A stretch of DNA of 64,000 nucleotides, from positions 62,001-126,000 of the forward strand of contig NZ_CP014232.1 in assembly GCF_001553935.1 (NCBI RefSeq). The letters run 5' to 3'. The first letter of the stretch is position 1. The number at the start of each line of letters is the position of its first letter. Under the pieces are notes generated by a model. That model did no database searches, was not told where the DNA came from, and saw only the letters and a list, made by a program, of their open reading frames with translations. This DNA comes from Actinomyces oris (GTDB lineage: Bacteria; Actinomycetota; Actinomycetes; Actinomycetales; Actinomycetaceae). The position numbers and the translations under genes are program-made. Of this stretch, positions 26,996 through 36,688 are shown piece after piece.

Positions 26996-27493
26996 TCATT
27001 CCAATTCCTCAGCGTGAGCCGCAGCGATGGCCCGCATGGTCACGTCCCGGCTGTAGCCCTTGCGCCCCAGCACGGCCGCGGTGCGACGCCGGCGCACCTC
27101 CCAGGGCAGGTGGCCGGTGGCGGAGAGCTTCTTGCGAGCCAGCGCCAGCGCCGTTGAGTCCTCATCCTCGGCGCTGATCTGATCCAGGGCCTGAGCGACA
27201 TCCGACTCACCCAGTCCCTTGCGCCGCAGTTCCTCGGCGATGGCCCGCCTGGCCGCCCCCTTCTCCGCGAAGCGGGTGCGCGCGAGGCGGGCCGCGTAGG
27301 CGGTGTCGTCAATGACTCCGGCGGCCTCCAGACGGTCAAGGACCTCGGAGGCTACACGGGAGTCCACCTCCTTGCGCTCGAGGAGCTCGGCCAGGGCGGC
27401 GCGAGGAGCCGCGCTGCGGTCCAGGCGGCGCAGGACGATCTCCCGCGCCGCCTCGACCGCTTGCGCATGGGCGTCAGGGATGAGCCAGGGCAT
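26996..27493 (-). CDS. recX: Regulatory protein RecX
   Basis: RecX binds RecA filaments and limits recombinase activity. The 165-residue product is helical with repeated RecX segments: VIDDTAYAARLARTRFAEKG, AIAEELRRKGLGESDV and a C-terminal KGYSRDVTMRAI. Its ATG overlaps the recA stop as TGATG, so the pair is translationally coupled, as in most actinobacteria. Co-expression with recA from the SOS promoter is expected. Confidence 0.93.
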   Translation of the reverse strand: MPWLIPDAHAQAVEAAREIVLRRLDRSAAPRAALAELLERKEVDSRVASEVLDRLEAAGVIDDTAYAARLARTRFAEKGAARRAIAEELRRKGLGESDVAQALDQISAEDEDSTALALARKKLSATGHLPWEVRRRRTAAVLGRKGYSRDVTMRAIAAAHAEELE

Positions 27494-28734
27494 CAGAACC
27501 CGCCGGCCTCCTCACCGAAGATGGTGTCCGGCTCATCCGACGACGCCTCCTTGGGAGTCTTGACACTCTTGGAGGTCTTCGCAGTGGCGGCGGTCTTCTT
27601 CCCGCGCCCTCGGGCGCTCTTGACCGCGCTCGTGGCGGCGGTGTCAGCGCTCTCCACCGGGACGGCTGCCGCGGCCACGGCGGCCTCGGCAGCGGCGAGC
27701 TCCTCAGCCTCCCGGGCCTTGCGGCCGGGCTCACCAATGCCCAGGGCAGCGAGGATCTTCTCCTCGATCTCGGCAGCCAGCTGCGGGTTGTCCTTGAGGA
27801 AGTTGCGGGCATTCTCCTTGCCCTGACCGAGCTGGTCCTCCCCGTAGGTGAACCAGGCCCCCGACTTGCGCACCACGCCGTTGTCCACTCCCAGGTCCAG
27901 CAGGCTGCCCTCGCGGGAGATGCCCTGGCCGTAGAGGATGTCGAACTCGGCCTGCTTGAAAGGCGGCGCCATCTTGTTCTTGACGACCTTGACCCGGGTG
28001 CGGTTGCCCACGGGCTGGTCCCCGTCCTTGAGGCCGCCGATGCGGCGCACGTCCAGGCGCACGGAGGCGTAGAACTTCAGGGCCTTTCCACCGGTGGTGG
28101 TCTCGGGGTTGCCGAAGAACACACCGATCTTCTCGCGCAGCTGGTTGATGAAGATGGCGGTGGTGCCGGTGGAGGACAGCGCACCGGTGATCTTGCGCAG
28201 CGCCTGGCTCATGAGGCGGGCCTGGAGACCGACGTGGGAGTCCCCCATCTCCCCCTCGATCTCAGCCTTGGGGACCAGAGCCGCCACGGAGTCGATGACG
28301 ATGATGTCCAGGCCTCCTGAGCGCACCAGCATGTCGGTGATCTCCAGGGCCTGCTCCCCGGTGTCCGGCTGTGAGACCAGGAGGTTGTCAATGTCGACGC
28401 CCAGGGCCTTGGCGTAGACCGGGTCGAGGGCGTGCTCGGCGTCGATGAAGGCCGCGTTCCCGCCGGCCCTCTGCGCGCTGGCCACGGCGTGCAGGGCGAC
28501 GGTGGTCTTTCCGGAGGACTCCGGCCCGTAGACCTCGACGATGCGTCCCCTCGGGAGTCCTCCGACTCCCAGAGCCACATCGAGGGCGACTGACCCGGTC
28601 GGGATGACGGAAACCGGAGGACGGGACTCGTCCCCCAGGCGCATGACGGATCCCTTACCGAAGCTCTTGTCGATCTGGGCGAGGGCTGTGGCCAGGGCCT
28701 TGGAACGGTCCTGGGTCTGGCTGGCAGCAGGCAT
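27493..28734 (-). CDS. recA: Recombinase RecA
   Basis: RecA carries out strand exchange and activates LexA self-cleavage. The 413-residue product starts at the ATG at 28734 (GAGGTAG upstream), with Walker [10 protein letters not shown] at residues 70-78 and Walker [13 protein letters not shown]. There is no intein. The C-terminal tail (after about residue 330) is 60 residues longer than in E. coli and is rich in Ala, Glu and Lys, ending in an acidic stretch. A perfect LexA box lies 181 bases upstream. Confidence 0.98.
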   Translation of the reverse strand: MPAASQTQDRSKALATALAQIDKSFGKGSVMRLGDESRPPVSVIPTGSVALDVALGVGGLPRGRIVEVYGPESSGKTTVALHAVASAQRAGGNAAFIDAEHALDPVYAKALGVDIDNLLVSQPDTGEQALEITDMLVRSGGLDIIVIDSVAALVPKAEIEGEMGDSHVGLQARLMSQALRKITGALSSTGTTAIFINQLREKIGVFFGNPETTTGGKALKFYASVRLDVRRIGGLKDGDQPVGNRTRVKVVKNKMAPPFKQAEFDILYGQGISREGSLLDLGVDNGVVRKSGAWFTYGEDQLGQGKENARNFLKDNPQLAAEIEEKILAALGIGEPGRKAREAEELAAAEAAVAAAAVPVESADTAATSAVKSARGRGKKTAATAKTSKSVKTPKEASSDEPDTIFGEEAGGF

Positions 28735-28914
28735 TGTTCTACCTCGGTTCTCAGGGCGGCGCGCAGCCGCGGCGGACATGGCTGGTCAACTTCGGCGAGG
28801 TCCCCTCTCCGGGGCTCACCAACGACGGTATGCCTGACCACTGACATCTATCTCGGCCCCACATCAGCCCTGTGGACTCACGTGGCGTCGTCGTCGTTCG
28901 TGGAGAACAGTACC

Positions 28915-28928
28915 CGAACACCTGTTCG
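28915..28928. promoter_or_regulatory. LexA (SOS) box of the recA promoter
   Basis: CGAAC-ACCT-GTTCG is a perfect SOS box. A minus-strand TACTGT -10 (28907-28912) adjoins it, so LexA would occlude recA transcription. The implied recA leader is about 165 bases. Confidence 0.85.
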
Positions 28929-28930
28929 AT

Positions 28931-28948
28931 CGTGACATCATCGTCACG
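28931..28948. repeat. Inverted repeat next to the recA SOS box
   Basis: CGTGAC and GTCACG are perfect 6-bp arms six bases apart. The element lies near the expected recA -35 region. Its role is unknown. Confidence 0.35.
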
Positions 28949-29001
28949 CGCGTGTCGGCGGCTCCACACCTGTCTCCCGCATCCGCCCTCGTCACCTGGG
29001 C

Positions 29002-29220
29002 TCAGCGACGCGGATCCGAGCGGAAGATCCACCGCTCGGCATCCGAGCGCTCGGTCTCCTCACACAGAAGACCCCAGACCCGCTCCGGTGCCACTCCGTC
29101 GTCGAGCGCCTGCACGCAGGTCACCCCCAGCCCCGGAAGAACCAGATCCTGAGCCAGGGACCGGCCGTAGGCCGGACCGAAGACCGCCTCGACGGCGCTC
29201 CAGAACTCCGAGTGCTTCAC
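29002..29220 (-). CDS. DUF3046 protein
   Basis: This 72-residue protein begins with KHSEFWSAVEAVFGPAYGRS and has the C-terminal block VWGLLCEETERSDAERW, the pattern of DUF3046. That family is found almost only in actinobacteria, usually beside recA (Rv2738c in Mycobacterium tuberculosis). No biochemical role is known. A GTG at 29220 is chosen because AGGGGGAG lies immediately upstream. A second GTG one codon earlier is also possible. Confidence 0.85.
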   Translation of the reverse strand: MKHSEFWSAVEAVFGPAYGRSLAQDLVLPGLGVTCVQALDDGVAPERVWGLLCEETERSDAERWIFRSDPRR

Positions 29221-29349
29221 CACTCCCCCTTTGTCAACAGGCAACCCGGCGGCGAGTCCACTCATTGTGGCCCCACCGCCGGGAAGGTCGGCTCACTGGT
29301 AACGATCTGCGCGCCACAAGAGCAGCGCACGCGGAGCGTCAGCGGATGG

Positions 29350-29760
29350 TCACCGCAGGGCGACCCCCTGCTGACGCACGAGCTCATCGGGAACCGTGTC
29401 CGGAATCATGACGCCCTCGGTCAGGGCGATGCGGTCGGAGACCTCACGCAGCACCATGGACAGGGGGGCGTCAAGCGCCTGGCAGATGGAGGCGAGCAGC
29501 TCGGAGGAGGCCTCCTTCTGACCGCGCTCGACCTCGGAGAGGTACCCCAGGGAGACACGGGCCTGCGAGGAGACCTCGCGCAGCGTGCGTCCCTGGTGCT
29601 GTCGGACGCCGCGCAGGACTTCTCCGATCTCGCGGCGCAGGACGACATTCTCGTGCTTCGGGGTGTCCACGGACACACCGTACCCTGCCCCGGGTCCCTG
29701 GCGCATCGGCATCCGGTTGTTGATCGGGCGAGTGGTGCGGGGGTGAGTCGTGTTGTTCAT
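29350..29760 (-). CDS. clgR: XRE-family regulator, ClgR-like
   Basis: ClgR activates clp protease and other stress genes in actinobacteria. The 136-residue protein has a Cro/C1-type helix-turn-helix (about residues 40-98), including [20 protein letters not shown] and [13 protein letters not shown], which are hallmark ClgR sequences. Position between recA/DUF3046 and pgsA also matches ClgR (Rv2745c). The first 30 residues are not part of the domain. The ATG at 29760 has no strong ribosome binding site, so a later GTG at codon 30 is possible. ClgR proteins often end in a degron for Clp; here the end reads QQGVALR. Confidence 0.82.
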   Translation of the reverse strand: MNNTTHPRTTRPINNRMPMRQGPGAGYGVSVDTPKHENVVLRREIGEVLRGVRQHQGRTLREVSSQARVSLGYLSEVERGQKEASSELLASICQALDAPLSMVLREVSDRIALTEGVMIPDTVPDELVRQQGVALR

Positions 29761-29921
29761 CGTCTAGCACAACCATTCACGTCGTGGATTCATTCCCGCC
29801 ACGCGGGGCCAGTTCTCCGGCTCCGGTGACGTTGAGAACCACTCTACCGGCATTCCTGAGAGAAATCTGAAATACGTCTTAGTCTGCGGTCTGTAGTTGG
29901 TCAGTCGTCATTGAGAAGCAA

Positions 29922-30443
29922 TCAGGGCTGCGGCCCACACTCGTCCTTCTGTAGGAAGCCGATGGCCAGCTCACACACCTCCATCACGGTGGCGCATCGG
30001 ATCTGCGAGCGATCACCGCCCAGGTGCAGCTCGCGGTGCCTCTGTCCCCAAGGAGCGACGACGGCGACATGGACCGTTCCCGCCGGATGACCGTCTGCCG
30101 GCCCCGGCCCGGCCACCCCTGTGGTGGCCAACCCCACATCGGCCCCGAGGAGCCGGCGTACTCCATCCGCCATCTGTAGGGCGACATCACGGTCCACCGG
30201 CCCGGTCCGCTCCAGGTGCGCAGCATCGACCCCGAGGAGCTGCGCCTTGATCCGGGTGGCATAGGCCACGACCGTTCCCACGAGCACACGGGAGGCACCG
30301 GGGACCTCCACCAGACTGGAGGAGACCTGCCCGCCCGTCAGCGACTCGGCGATCGCCAGAGTCACTCCGTGGTCCGCAGCGGCCTGCAGCAGAGCCGTCG
30401 CCACGCGGATACGGTCCTGGGCGCCCTGCGCATCCACGATCAC
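29922..30443 (-). CDS. CinA C-terminal domain protein (PncC-type nicotinamide-nucleotide amidohydrolase)
   Basis: The 173-residue product is the stand-alone CinA/PncC domain. It has the motif AIAESLTGGQVSSSLVEVPGAS (about residues 30-51), with the nucleophilic serine, and TTGVAGPGPADG further on. The enzymes deamidate NMN to NaMN for NAD salvage; CinA is also linked to competence. The GTG at 30443 is preceded by AAGGCGG and lies 22 bases after the pgsA stop, so it is probably in the pgsA operon. Confidence 0.87.
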   Translation of the reverse strand: MIVDAQGAQDRIRVATALLQAAADHGVTLAIAESLTGGQVSSSLVEVPGASRVLVGTVVAYATRIKAQLLGVDAAHLERTGPVDRDVALQMADGVRRLLGADVGLATTGVAGPGPADGHPAGTVHVAVVAPWGQRHRELHLGGDRSQIRCATVMEVCELAIGFLQKDECGPQP

Positions 30444-30465
30444 AGCGGCATCCGCCTTGGGAGGG

Positions 30466-31089
30466 TCACTGGCCGCTCCGTCCGCTCTGACGGCTCAGCC
30501 GCATCGCCTCGCGAACATAGTCCAGGCCAGTGACCACCGTGACGATGAGTGCCGCAGCCACAATGACGTAGGCCGTCTTAGTCAGGAACGCGGCCGGGCC
30601 CGCGGGAAGCAGGAGCATGGACCACGGCGTGAGCAGCCCGACCAGCCCCACCATCTGCAGCGTCGTCTTGATCTTGCCGCCGCGCGAGGCCGCCATGACG
30701 GCACGGCGCAGCATGAAGAAGCGCATAACCGTGATGCCGAGCTCGCGCACGACGATGAGGATGGTGACCCACCACCACAGTCGTTGGTTGACGCTCAGCA
30801 GAACGAAGGCGGACAGGGTCAGCGCCTTGTCCGCGATCGGGTCGGCGATCTTGCCGAAGGAGGTCACCAGCCCCCACGAGCGCGCCAGCTGGCCGTCAAG
30901 GCGGTCCGTGAAGGCCGCCACGACGAAGACCACGACTGCGGCGAGCCTGGCCCGGTCCCCGGGCAGCAGGGCGAGCCAGATGAAGACGGGCACGAGCAGC
31001 AGGCGCAGCACCGTCAGGACGTTGGCGATGTTGAGTAGCGGCGCCTGCTCTGACGGCGCGGCGCCATCCGGGGCGGTCGGGGCGTTCAT
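30466..31089 (-). CDS. pgsA: CDP-diacylglycerol--glycerol-3-phosphate phosphatidyltransferase
   Basis: PgsA makes phosphatidylglycerol phosphate, the precursor of phosphatidylglycerol and cardiolipin, in the membrane. The 207-residue product has the CDP-alcohol phosphotransferase motif with D-x2-DG-x2-AR-x8-G-x3-D-x3-D, seen in DRLDGQLARSWGLV and FGKIADPIADK, and five or six hydrophobic segments. The ATG at 31089 has TAGGCT seven bases upstream, so a leaderless start is likely. The longer upstream frame lacks family similarity. Substrate choice between glycerol phosphate and inositol phosphate is by family position. Confidence 0.88.
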   Translation of the reverse strand: MNAPTAPDGAAPSEQAPLLNIANVLTVLRLLLVPVFIWLALLPGDRARLAAVVVFVVAAFTDRLDGQLARSWGLVTSFGKIADPIADKALTLSAFVLLSVNQRLWWWVTILIVVRELGITVMRFFMLRRAVMAASRGGKIKTTLQMVGLVGLLTPWSMLLLPAGPAAFLTKTAYVIVAAALIVTVVTGLDYVREAMRLSRQSGRSGQ

Positions 31090-31329
31090 CAAGACCAGCC
31101 TAGTCGCGGACGACCTCCCACCGACGCAGAAACCTCGATCCATCTTCTCAACGGCCTCGCATCCGAGCGGCTGCACCGTACGCGTCATGCTCCATCGCAG
31201 ACGACACGCGACATAGGATCTGTTTTCACCCACGGTTCACGCTGCCATCCACATGCATCCGCCTGGCACTGGTGAAGCCAGCACGAACTGTGCACACACC
31301 TTGAAGGTTCGCTTCTTACATTCATCACC

Positions 31330-32673
31330 ATGCACTCCTCCACCTCTCTACCATCACCTTCACCAGGCTCCGCATGTCTCACCCGCAGGTCACGAGGACC
31401 GGCCCTGCTGACCGCCGTCGTTCTCACCGCATCCGTCGCCATGAACGGTTGCTCGACGAGTTCCGATCAGGCTGTGCCGGCTCAATCGCCGACTCCGTCC
31501 GCCTCCGCCAGCGTCGGCGGCTCGCAGGACGTCCACTTCACCGTGGGTTACGCCGGGGACGTCCTCATGCACATGCCGGTAATGGAATCCACTCCGGCAG
31601 GCTCAGGGGATATCACCGCCAACATCGCCGCTGAGACCCCCTGGGTCGAGGGCCTGGATCTGGCCCTGTGCGGGATGGAGGTACCTGTCGCTCCGGACGG
31701 GGTCTACTCGGGCTACCCCGCCTTCGGCACCTCTACCGAGGTCGTGGCCGCCTTGGCGAGATCCGGATGGGACGGCTGCGCGACCGCCTCCAACCACGCT
31801 GCGGACCGGGGGGAGTCCGGCGTCGTGGCCACCTTGGACGCCCTGGACGCTCACGGGATGGGCCACGCAGGCACCTACCGGAGCCGACAGGACGCCTCGG
31901 TCCCCTTCGCGCTCTACGAGCTTGAGCGGGGTGGGCGCACCGTGACCGTCGCCCAGATCTCCACGACCATGGACCTCAACGGCCTGGAGGATCCCACCGG
32001 CTACTCGGTGGCACTCAACGACGTCGGCGCCATCACGAAGGCGGCAACGTCGGCCCGTGCGGCGGGCGCCGACCTCGTCGTCGTCCAATCCCAGCTCGGT
32101 GAAGAGTACGAGACCACGCCCAACGACGCGCAGGTCTCCTATGCCCAGGCCCTGGCAGACAGCGGGCAGATCGACATCCTCTTCGGCGCTCACCCTCATG
32201 TGCCTCAGCCCGCCGAGAAGCTCTCCGGAGGAGTCGAGGGCAAGGGGATGTGGGTGTCGTACTCGGCCGGCAACTACATCTCGAACCAGGATGAGGAGTG
32301 CTGCGCCCCGCTGTCCGACGTCGGTCAGCTGGTCTGGGCCGACGTCACCTCCCACGCCGACGGCTCAGTGAGCGTGGACAAGCTGAACTGGCACCCGTTC
32401 ACCATGGATCTCGCCGGTGGCTACAAGATCCGGGACCTGGCGGCGCTTCACAACGGTGAACGCTCTGCCGACCTGGGCCTGAGCACGGAGGAGATCGACC
32501 GGCGCTGGAACCTGCTGACCTCTCAGGTCAAGGACGCCTCGACCGTGTCCACCACACCGCCCAAGGCCACCGGACCGGCTCCGACGATTCCCAGCCGGGA
32601 CGAGGTCATCACACGGGCAGGGGCCCACCCGGGCCCGCAGGGCACGGCATCGGCCTCCCCCTCACCACGATGA
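31330..32673 (+). CDS. CapA-family lipoprotein, metallophosphatase fold
   Basis: The 447-residue protein begins with a basic stretch, a hydrophobic core ([15 protein letters not shown]) and a cysteine at about residue 41, so it is a probable lipoprotein. The mature region is a CapA/PgsA domain with metallo-phosphoesterase-like motifs [27 protein letters not shown] and [11 protein letters not shown]. In Bacillus, CapA helps export polyglutamate; in others the role is unknown. No cap operon is nearby. TACATT lies seven bases before the ATG. The last 12 bases overlap the end of ftsK on the other strand. Confidence 0.85.
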   Translation: MHSSTSLPSPSPGSACLTRRSRGPALLTAVVLTASVAMNGCSTSSDQAVPAQSPTPSASASVGGSQDVHFTVGYAGDVLMHMPVMESTPAGSGDITANIAAETPWVEGLDLALCGMEVPVAPDGVYSGYPAFGTSTEVVAALARSGWDGCATASNHAADRGESGVVATLDALDAHGMGHAGTYRSRQDASVPFALYELERGGRTVTVAQISTTMDLNGLEDPTGYSVALNDVGAITKAATSARAAGADLVVVQSQLGEEYETTPNDAQVSYAQALADSGQIDILFGAHPHVPQPAEKLSGGVEGKGMWVSYSAGNYISNQDEECCAPLSDVGQLVWADVTSHADGSVSVDKLNWHPFTMDLAGGYKIRDLAALHNGERSADLGLSTEEIDRRWNLLTSQVKDASTVSTTPPKATGPAPTIPSRDEVITRAGAHPGPQGTASASPSPR

Positions 32674-35577
32674 GCCGCGGCCAGTGAGCGACCAGGCGTC
32701 CTCGGAGTCCTCATCGGCGGACGTATCGTCCCAGGACTCCGACTCCGGCAGGCTCGAGGCGACCTCCAACGGATCCGTGCTGTAGCGGTTCGACGGCATG
32801 ACCGCAGTACGGGGCTCATTCGCGGCAGGAGCCGACGGGGCCTCGGAATCGGGCTCGCCTTGAGAGGCGTCAGGGGCTTCGGGACTCTCAGCGCTTCCCG
32901 GCGCACCGCCCTCGCCCTTGATCCAGGCCAGGGTCTCCTCGAGCTGCTCGGGCTGGACGAGGACGTCGCGGGCCTTGGAACCCTCCGAGGGGCCGACGAC
33001 CTCACGCGACTCGAGCAGGTCCATGAGGCGTCCGGCCTTGGCGAAGCCGACGCGCAGCTTGCGCTGGAGCATGGAGGTGGAGCCGAACTGACTGGAGATG
33101 ATGAGCTCGGCGGCCTGCAGTAGCAGGTCCATGTCATCACCGATCTCCTCATCGATCTGCTTCTTGACCTCCGGGACGACGACGTCCTCGCGGTACTCGG
33201 GCGTCAGCTGGGACTTGACGTGCTCGACGACGGAGCGGATCTCGGACTCGGTGACCCACGAGCCCTGGATACGCACTGGCGTGGAGGCGCCCGGGCCCAG
33301 GTAGAGGGCGTCACCCTGGCCGGTAAGCGTCTCGGCCCCGTTCTGGTCGAGGATGACCCGGGAGTCCAGCTGGGAGGCCGTGGCGAAGGCCAGGCGCGAG
33401 GGGACGTTGGACTTGATGAGGCCGGTGACCACCTGGGCGACGGGACGCTGGGTGGCCAGCACCAGGTGGATCCCGGCAGCGCGGGCCAGCTGGGTGATGC
33501 GCTGGATGGAGGCCTCCACGTCCTTGGGGGCGGTCATCATGAGGTCGGCGAGCTCGTCGACGACGACCAGGAGGTAGGGGTAGGGGCTCAGCTCTCGCTG
33601 GGATCCCGGCAGGGGCTGGACCTCGCCTGCGCGCACCGCCTTGTTGAAGTCGTCAATGTGCTTGAAGCCGAAGGAGGCCAGGTCGTCGTAGCGGGCGTCC
33701 ATCTCGCGCACCACCCACTCCAGGGCCTCGGCCGCCTTCTTCGGGGAGGTGATGATCGGGGTGATGAGGTGGGGGATGCCCTCGTAGATGGTCAGCTCCA
33801 CCCGCTTGGGGTCCACCAGCACCATGCGCACCTCCTCGGGGGTGGCACGCATCATGATCGAGGTAATCATCGAGTTGACGAAGGAGGACTTACCCGAACC
33901 GGTCTGCCCGGCCACCAGAAGGTGCGGGGTCTTGGCCAGGTTGGTGACGACGTAGTCGCCCTCAACGTTCTTGCCCAACCCGACCACCAGAGGGTGCGCC
34001 TGCTTGCGCGCGGCCTGGGAGCGCAGGACGTCGCCGAGCTTGACCATCTCCCGGTCGCTGTTGGGGATCTCGATGCCGATGGCGCTCTTTCCCGGAATGG
34101 GGGTGAGCAGACGGATCTCGTCGGAGGCCACCGCGTAGGCGATGTTCTTCTCCAGCCCCGTGATGCGAGAGACGTTGACCCCCCGACCCCGGTGGACCTC
34201 GTAGCGGGTGACCTGAGGACCGCGCGTGTAGCCGGTGACCGTGGCGTCCACGTTGAACTCGGCGAAGACATTCTGCAGAGCCTCGACGATGGCGTCGTTA
34301 GCGGGGGTGCGGGTGGAGTGTCCCGGCCCTGGACCAAGCAGCGCGTCCTCGGGCAGGGTGTAGGTCGAGCCGTCAGGCAACGACATGTTGCCCATGGCGA
34401 TCTGGTCGGCGAGATCGGGCTCCTCGAGCACGACCTCGGGGGTCTCCTCGGTGACGGCGTCGAAACCGGACGGTGTCTGAGGGGCAGGCTTCGTAGCCGT
34501 GCGCTTGGCGGATGAGGGTTTGCGCTGTCCCCCTGAGACCGGGCCGGAGGCCGCGGGTCCACCTGTCGAGCCAGTGGGCCTGCTCCGAGCAGGAGAGGAG
34601 GCTGAGGGCGCCGGGGAGGCGATGACGTCGGTCTCCTCGCCCACGTCCGGGATGACGAAGTCCTCGCTGCCGGAGTGAGCACCGTGATCGCCGCCCGGCT
34701 CGACGAGCTCGGTGATCGTCGTCTGCTGGGCCTGCCGGTCGGCCGAGCGCTTGCGCCGGCCGCTGCCCCGCTTACGAGAAGCCGACTCCTCCACCTCCAA
34801 GGCGGAGCGGAAGGGCTCGTCACCGTCGTAGGAGTCCAGGAGCGCCGTCTGATCCGGGTCCTCACCCGAGGCGGCGGCTCGCCCAGCGTTTCCACGCGCG
34901 CGTCCGAGCAGGCGCCGAGCCAGGGAGTCACCGATGCCACCGGCGCCCTGGGCGGGGCCATCACCCTCTGAGGCCCGGCGCTGCTCCAACAGCTCACGGA
35001 TCTCGGCAACAGTCTTGCCGGACAGGACCAGTGCGGAGAACGCGGTCAGGAGGATGAACAGGATGAAGGCCCCCACGGAGGAGAACAGCGCCGCCAGGGG
35101 GTAGCCCACCAGCCATCCCAGCAGCCCCCCAGCTGCTTCCAGTCCGCCGAGGTTGTTCTTGAGGACCGGGTTGCCGCTGCCGACCTGGATCATTCCGGTC
35201 AGAGCCGTCAGCAGCCCCAGGCAGCCCACGGAGACCCGCGCGTGCACCGCCCCCAGGTTGTGGACCCGCAGCATGGCGACGCCCAGCGCCGCCAGGAGCG
35301 GGGGCACGAAGATGCCCAGGACACCCACAGGGCCCGCGGCGATGTGGTGCAGGAGATCGCCTGCGGCGCCGGAGATCCCGAACCACTCGCGCAGCGCCAG
35401 CACCGCTGCGAGGGCCAGAATGAGAAAGGCCCAGCCGGTGCGGCGGTAGCGTCCGCCAGAGGGCCCGGTTCCAGGCGCAGAGAAGGGAGCGGCCCCTGGA
35501 GCGGAGCCACCTCGATTACGTCCTCTGCCGGTTCCTGATGAAGACGCAGCTGTTCTCGTGGTGCGACGATTGGCCAT
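32662..35577 (-). CDS. ftsK: DNA translocase FtsK/SpoIIIE
   Basis: FtsK pumps chromosome DNA through the closing septum and assists dimer resolution. The 971-residue product has four hydrophobic segments near the N-terminus (about residues 45-175), a disordered linker rich in Ser, Pro and Thr (about 190-390), the motor with Walker [10 protein letters not shown] near residue 556 and Walker [11 protein letters not shown], and the DNA-reading gamma winged helix ([17 protein letters not shown]). A further acidic tail of about 90 residues follows the gamma domain. The gene is convergent with capA and shares 12 bases with it. Confidence 0.96.
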   Translation of the reverse strand: MANRRTTRTAASSSGTGRGRNRGGSAPGAAPFSAPGTGPSGGRYRRTGWAFLILALAAVLALREWFGISGAAGDLLHHIAAGPVGVLGIFVPPLLAALGVAMLRVHNLGAVHARVSVGCLGLLTALTGMIQVGSGNPVLKNNLGGLEAAGGLLGWLVGYPLAALFSSVGAFILFILLTAFSALVLSGKTVAEIRELLEQRRASEGDGPAQGAGGIGDSLARRLLGRARGNAGRAAASGEDPDQTALLDSYDGDEPFRSALEVEESASRKRGSGRRKRSADRQAQQTTITELVEPGGDHGAHSGSEDFVIPDVGEETDVIASPAPSASSPARSRPTGSTGGPAASGPVSGGQRKPSSAKRTATKPAPQTPSGFDAVTEETPEVVLEEPDLADQIAMGNMSLPDGSTYTLPEDALLGPGPGHSTRTPANDAIVEALQNVFAEFNVDATVTGYTRGPQVTRYEVHRGRGVNVSRITGLEKNIAYAVASDEIRLLTPIPGKSAIGIEIPNSDREMVKLGDVLRSQAARKQAHPLVVGLGKNVEGDYVVTNLAKTPHLLVAGQTGSGKSSFVNSMITSIMMRATPEEVRMVLVDPKRVELTIYEGIPHLITPIITSPKKAAEALEWVVREMDARYDDLASFGFKHIDDFNKAVRAGEVQPLPGSQRELSPYPYLLVVVDELADLMMTAPKDVEASIQRITQLARAAGIHLVLATQRPVAQVVTGLIKSNVPSRLAFATASQLDSRVILDQNGAETLTGQGDALYLGPGASTPVRIQGSWVTESEIRSVVEHVKSQLTPEYREDVVVPEVKKQIDEEIGDDMDLLLQAAELIISSQFGSTSMLQRKLRVGFAKAGRLMDLLESREVVGPSEGSKARDVLVQPEQLEETLAWIKGEGGAPGSAESPEAPDASQGEPDSEAPSAPAANEPRTAVMPSNRYSTDPLEVASSLPESESWDDTSADEDSEDAWSLTGRGSSW

Positions 35578-35734
35578 GATGCTCTAGAAACTATCGGATT
35601 CTCGGTGTCATTGGCCTTGCCACGCCGCCTGCGCCGGCCGGAGACACGTCACCTTCTCAGTGCCGCGGCCGGGTACTGGGACTCACCTCCTGGGTGGCAG
35701 AGGCAGGCGCAACCCCAGAACCCTTCAGGGGCTC

Positions 35735-36670
35735 TCAGAGCCTCTCATCGCATACCCGGAGGAACTCATCGATCTCCTCGCGCAGCGGGGCCTGGGCCGG
35801 GCCGCTGCAGGCGACGGCGTGGGCCGCGGCCGCGTTGGCACGCCTGGCCGCCTCAACGACATCGAGTCCATCAAGAAGGCCGGCGACCAGAACACCGGTA
35901 TGCGTGTCTCCCGCCCCCGTGGTGTCCACGACCTCGCGCACGAAACCAGGAACCTCGATCGCCGCCTCACCCACCGGATGGAGGACACAGCCGTGGACAC
36001 CGGTACGGTGGACGATCAGTGCCTGCGGACACGCCTGCCGGATGGCCCTCATGCCACCGAGGCGTTCCTCGAGCCGGCTCATCTCCAAGTCATTGCCGGT
36101 CAGCATCGTCGCTCGACCCAGCAGCGGTAGGAGCACCTGGTCCGGGATGTCGGGCTGGACCGGACCGAGGTCGATCACCAGCCCGACGCCGTCGGGGATC
36201 GACAGCAGCCAGTCGGCCAGGATGCCGCGGCTCGTGTAGTGGGCCAGGTCGTAGCCCGTGGCGTAGACCCAGTCCCCGGCCCTCAGGTCGAGACTCTCGA
36301 GATCCTCACGCTGAGGCTCACCCTCTACGCCCGCGGTGGTGATGAAGGTGCGTCGGCCGGAGGGCTCGATGAGCGTGGTGCAGGTGCCGATGTCCCCGAC
36401 GAGCTCCTCGACGAGCAGCTCGACCCGGTCCAGCCGCATCGACTCACGCACCCGCGCGGAGTTGGGGCCGGTTCCCAGGGTGGCAGCCAGAGCAGTGGGA
36501 ACGCCCTGCCGGGCTGCGGCCGAGACCACGGTGTACCCGCCACCGACGACCGGACCCGACGACGCACCGGTGATCGCCCCTCCCGGCGTCGGCACACGGC
36601 TGACGTGGAGGGGGATGTCAATGAGGATGGATCCGGTGGATATGAAGCACGCGGGCCGGAAGAGAGTCAT
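35735..36670 (-). CDS. PfkB-family carbohydrate kinase
   Basis: The 311-residue protein belongs to the ribokinase/PfkB group. It has the N-terminal Gly-rich substrate motif (PVVGGGYTVVSAAARQG, about 40-56) and the C-terminal ATP/catalytic motif DTTGAGDTHTG (about 254-264), which includes the catalytic Asp. The sugar is not identifiable. GGGAGGGC lies before the ATG at 36670, and the gene begins 18 bases after the rnj stop, so it probably shares the rnj transcript. Confidence 0.88.
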   Translation of the reverse strand: MTLFRPACFISTGSILIDIPLHVSRVPTPGGAITGASSGPVVGGGYTVVSAAARQGVPTALAATLGTGPNSARVRESMRLDRVELLVEELVGDIGTCTTLIEPSGRRTFITTAGVEGEPQREDLESLDLRAGDWVYATGYDLAHYTSRGILADWLLSIPDGVGLVIDLGPVQPDIPDQVLLPLLGRATMLTGNDLEMSRLEERLGGMRAIRQACPQALIVHRTGVHGCVLHPVGEAAIEVPGFVREVVDTTGAGDTHTGVLVAGLLDGLDVVEAARRANAAAAHAVACSGPAQAPLREEIDEFLRVCDERL

Positions 36671-36688
36671 GCAGTAAGCGCCCTCCCG

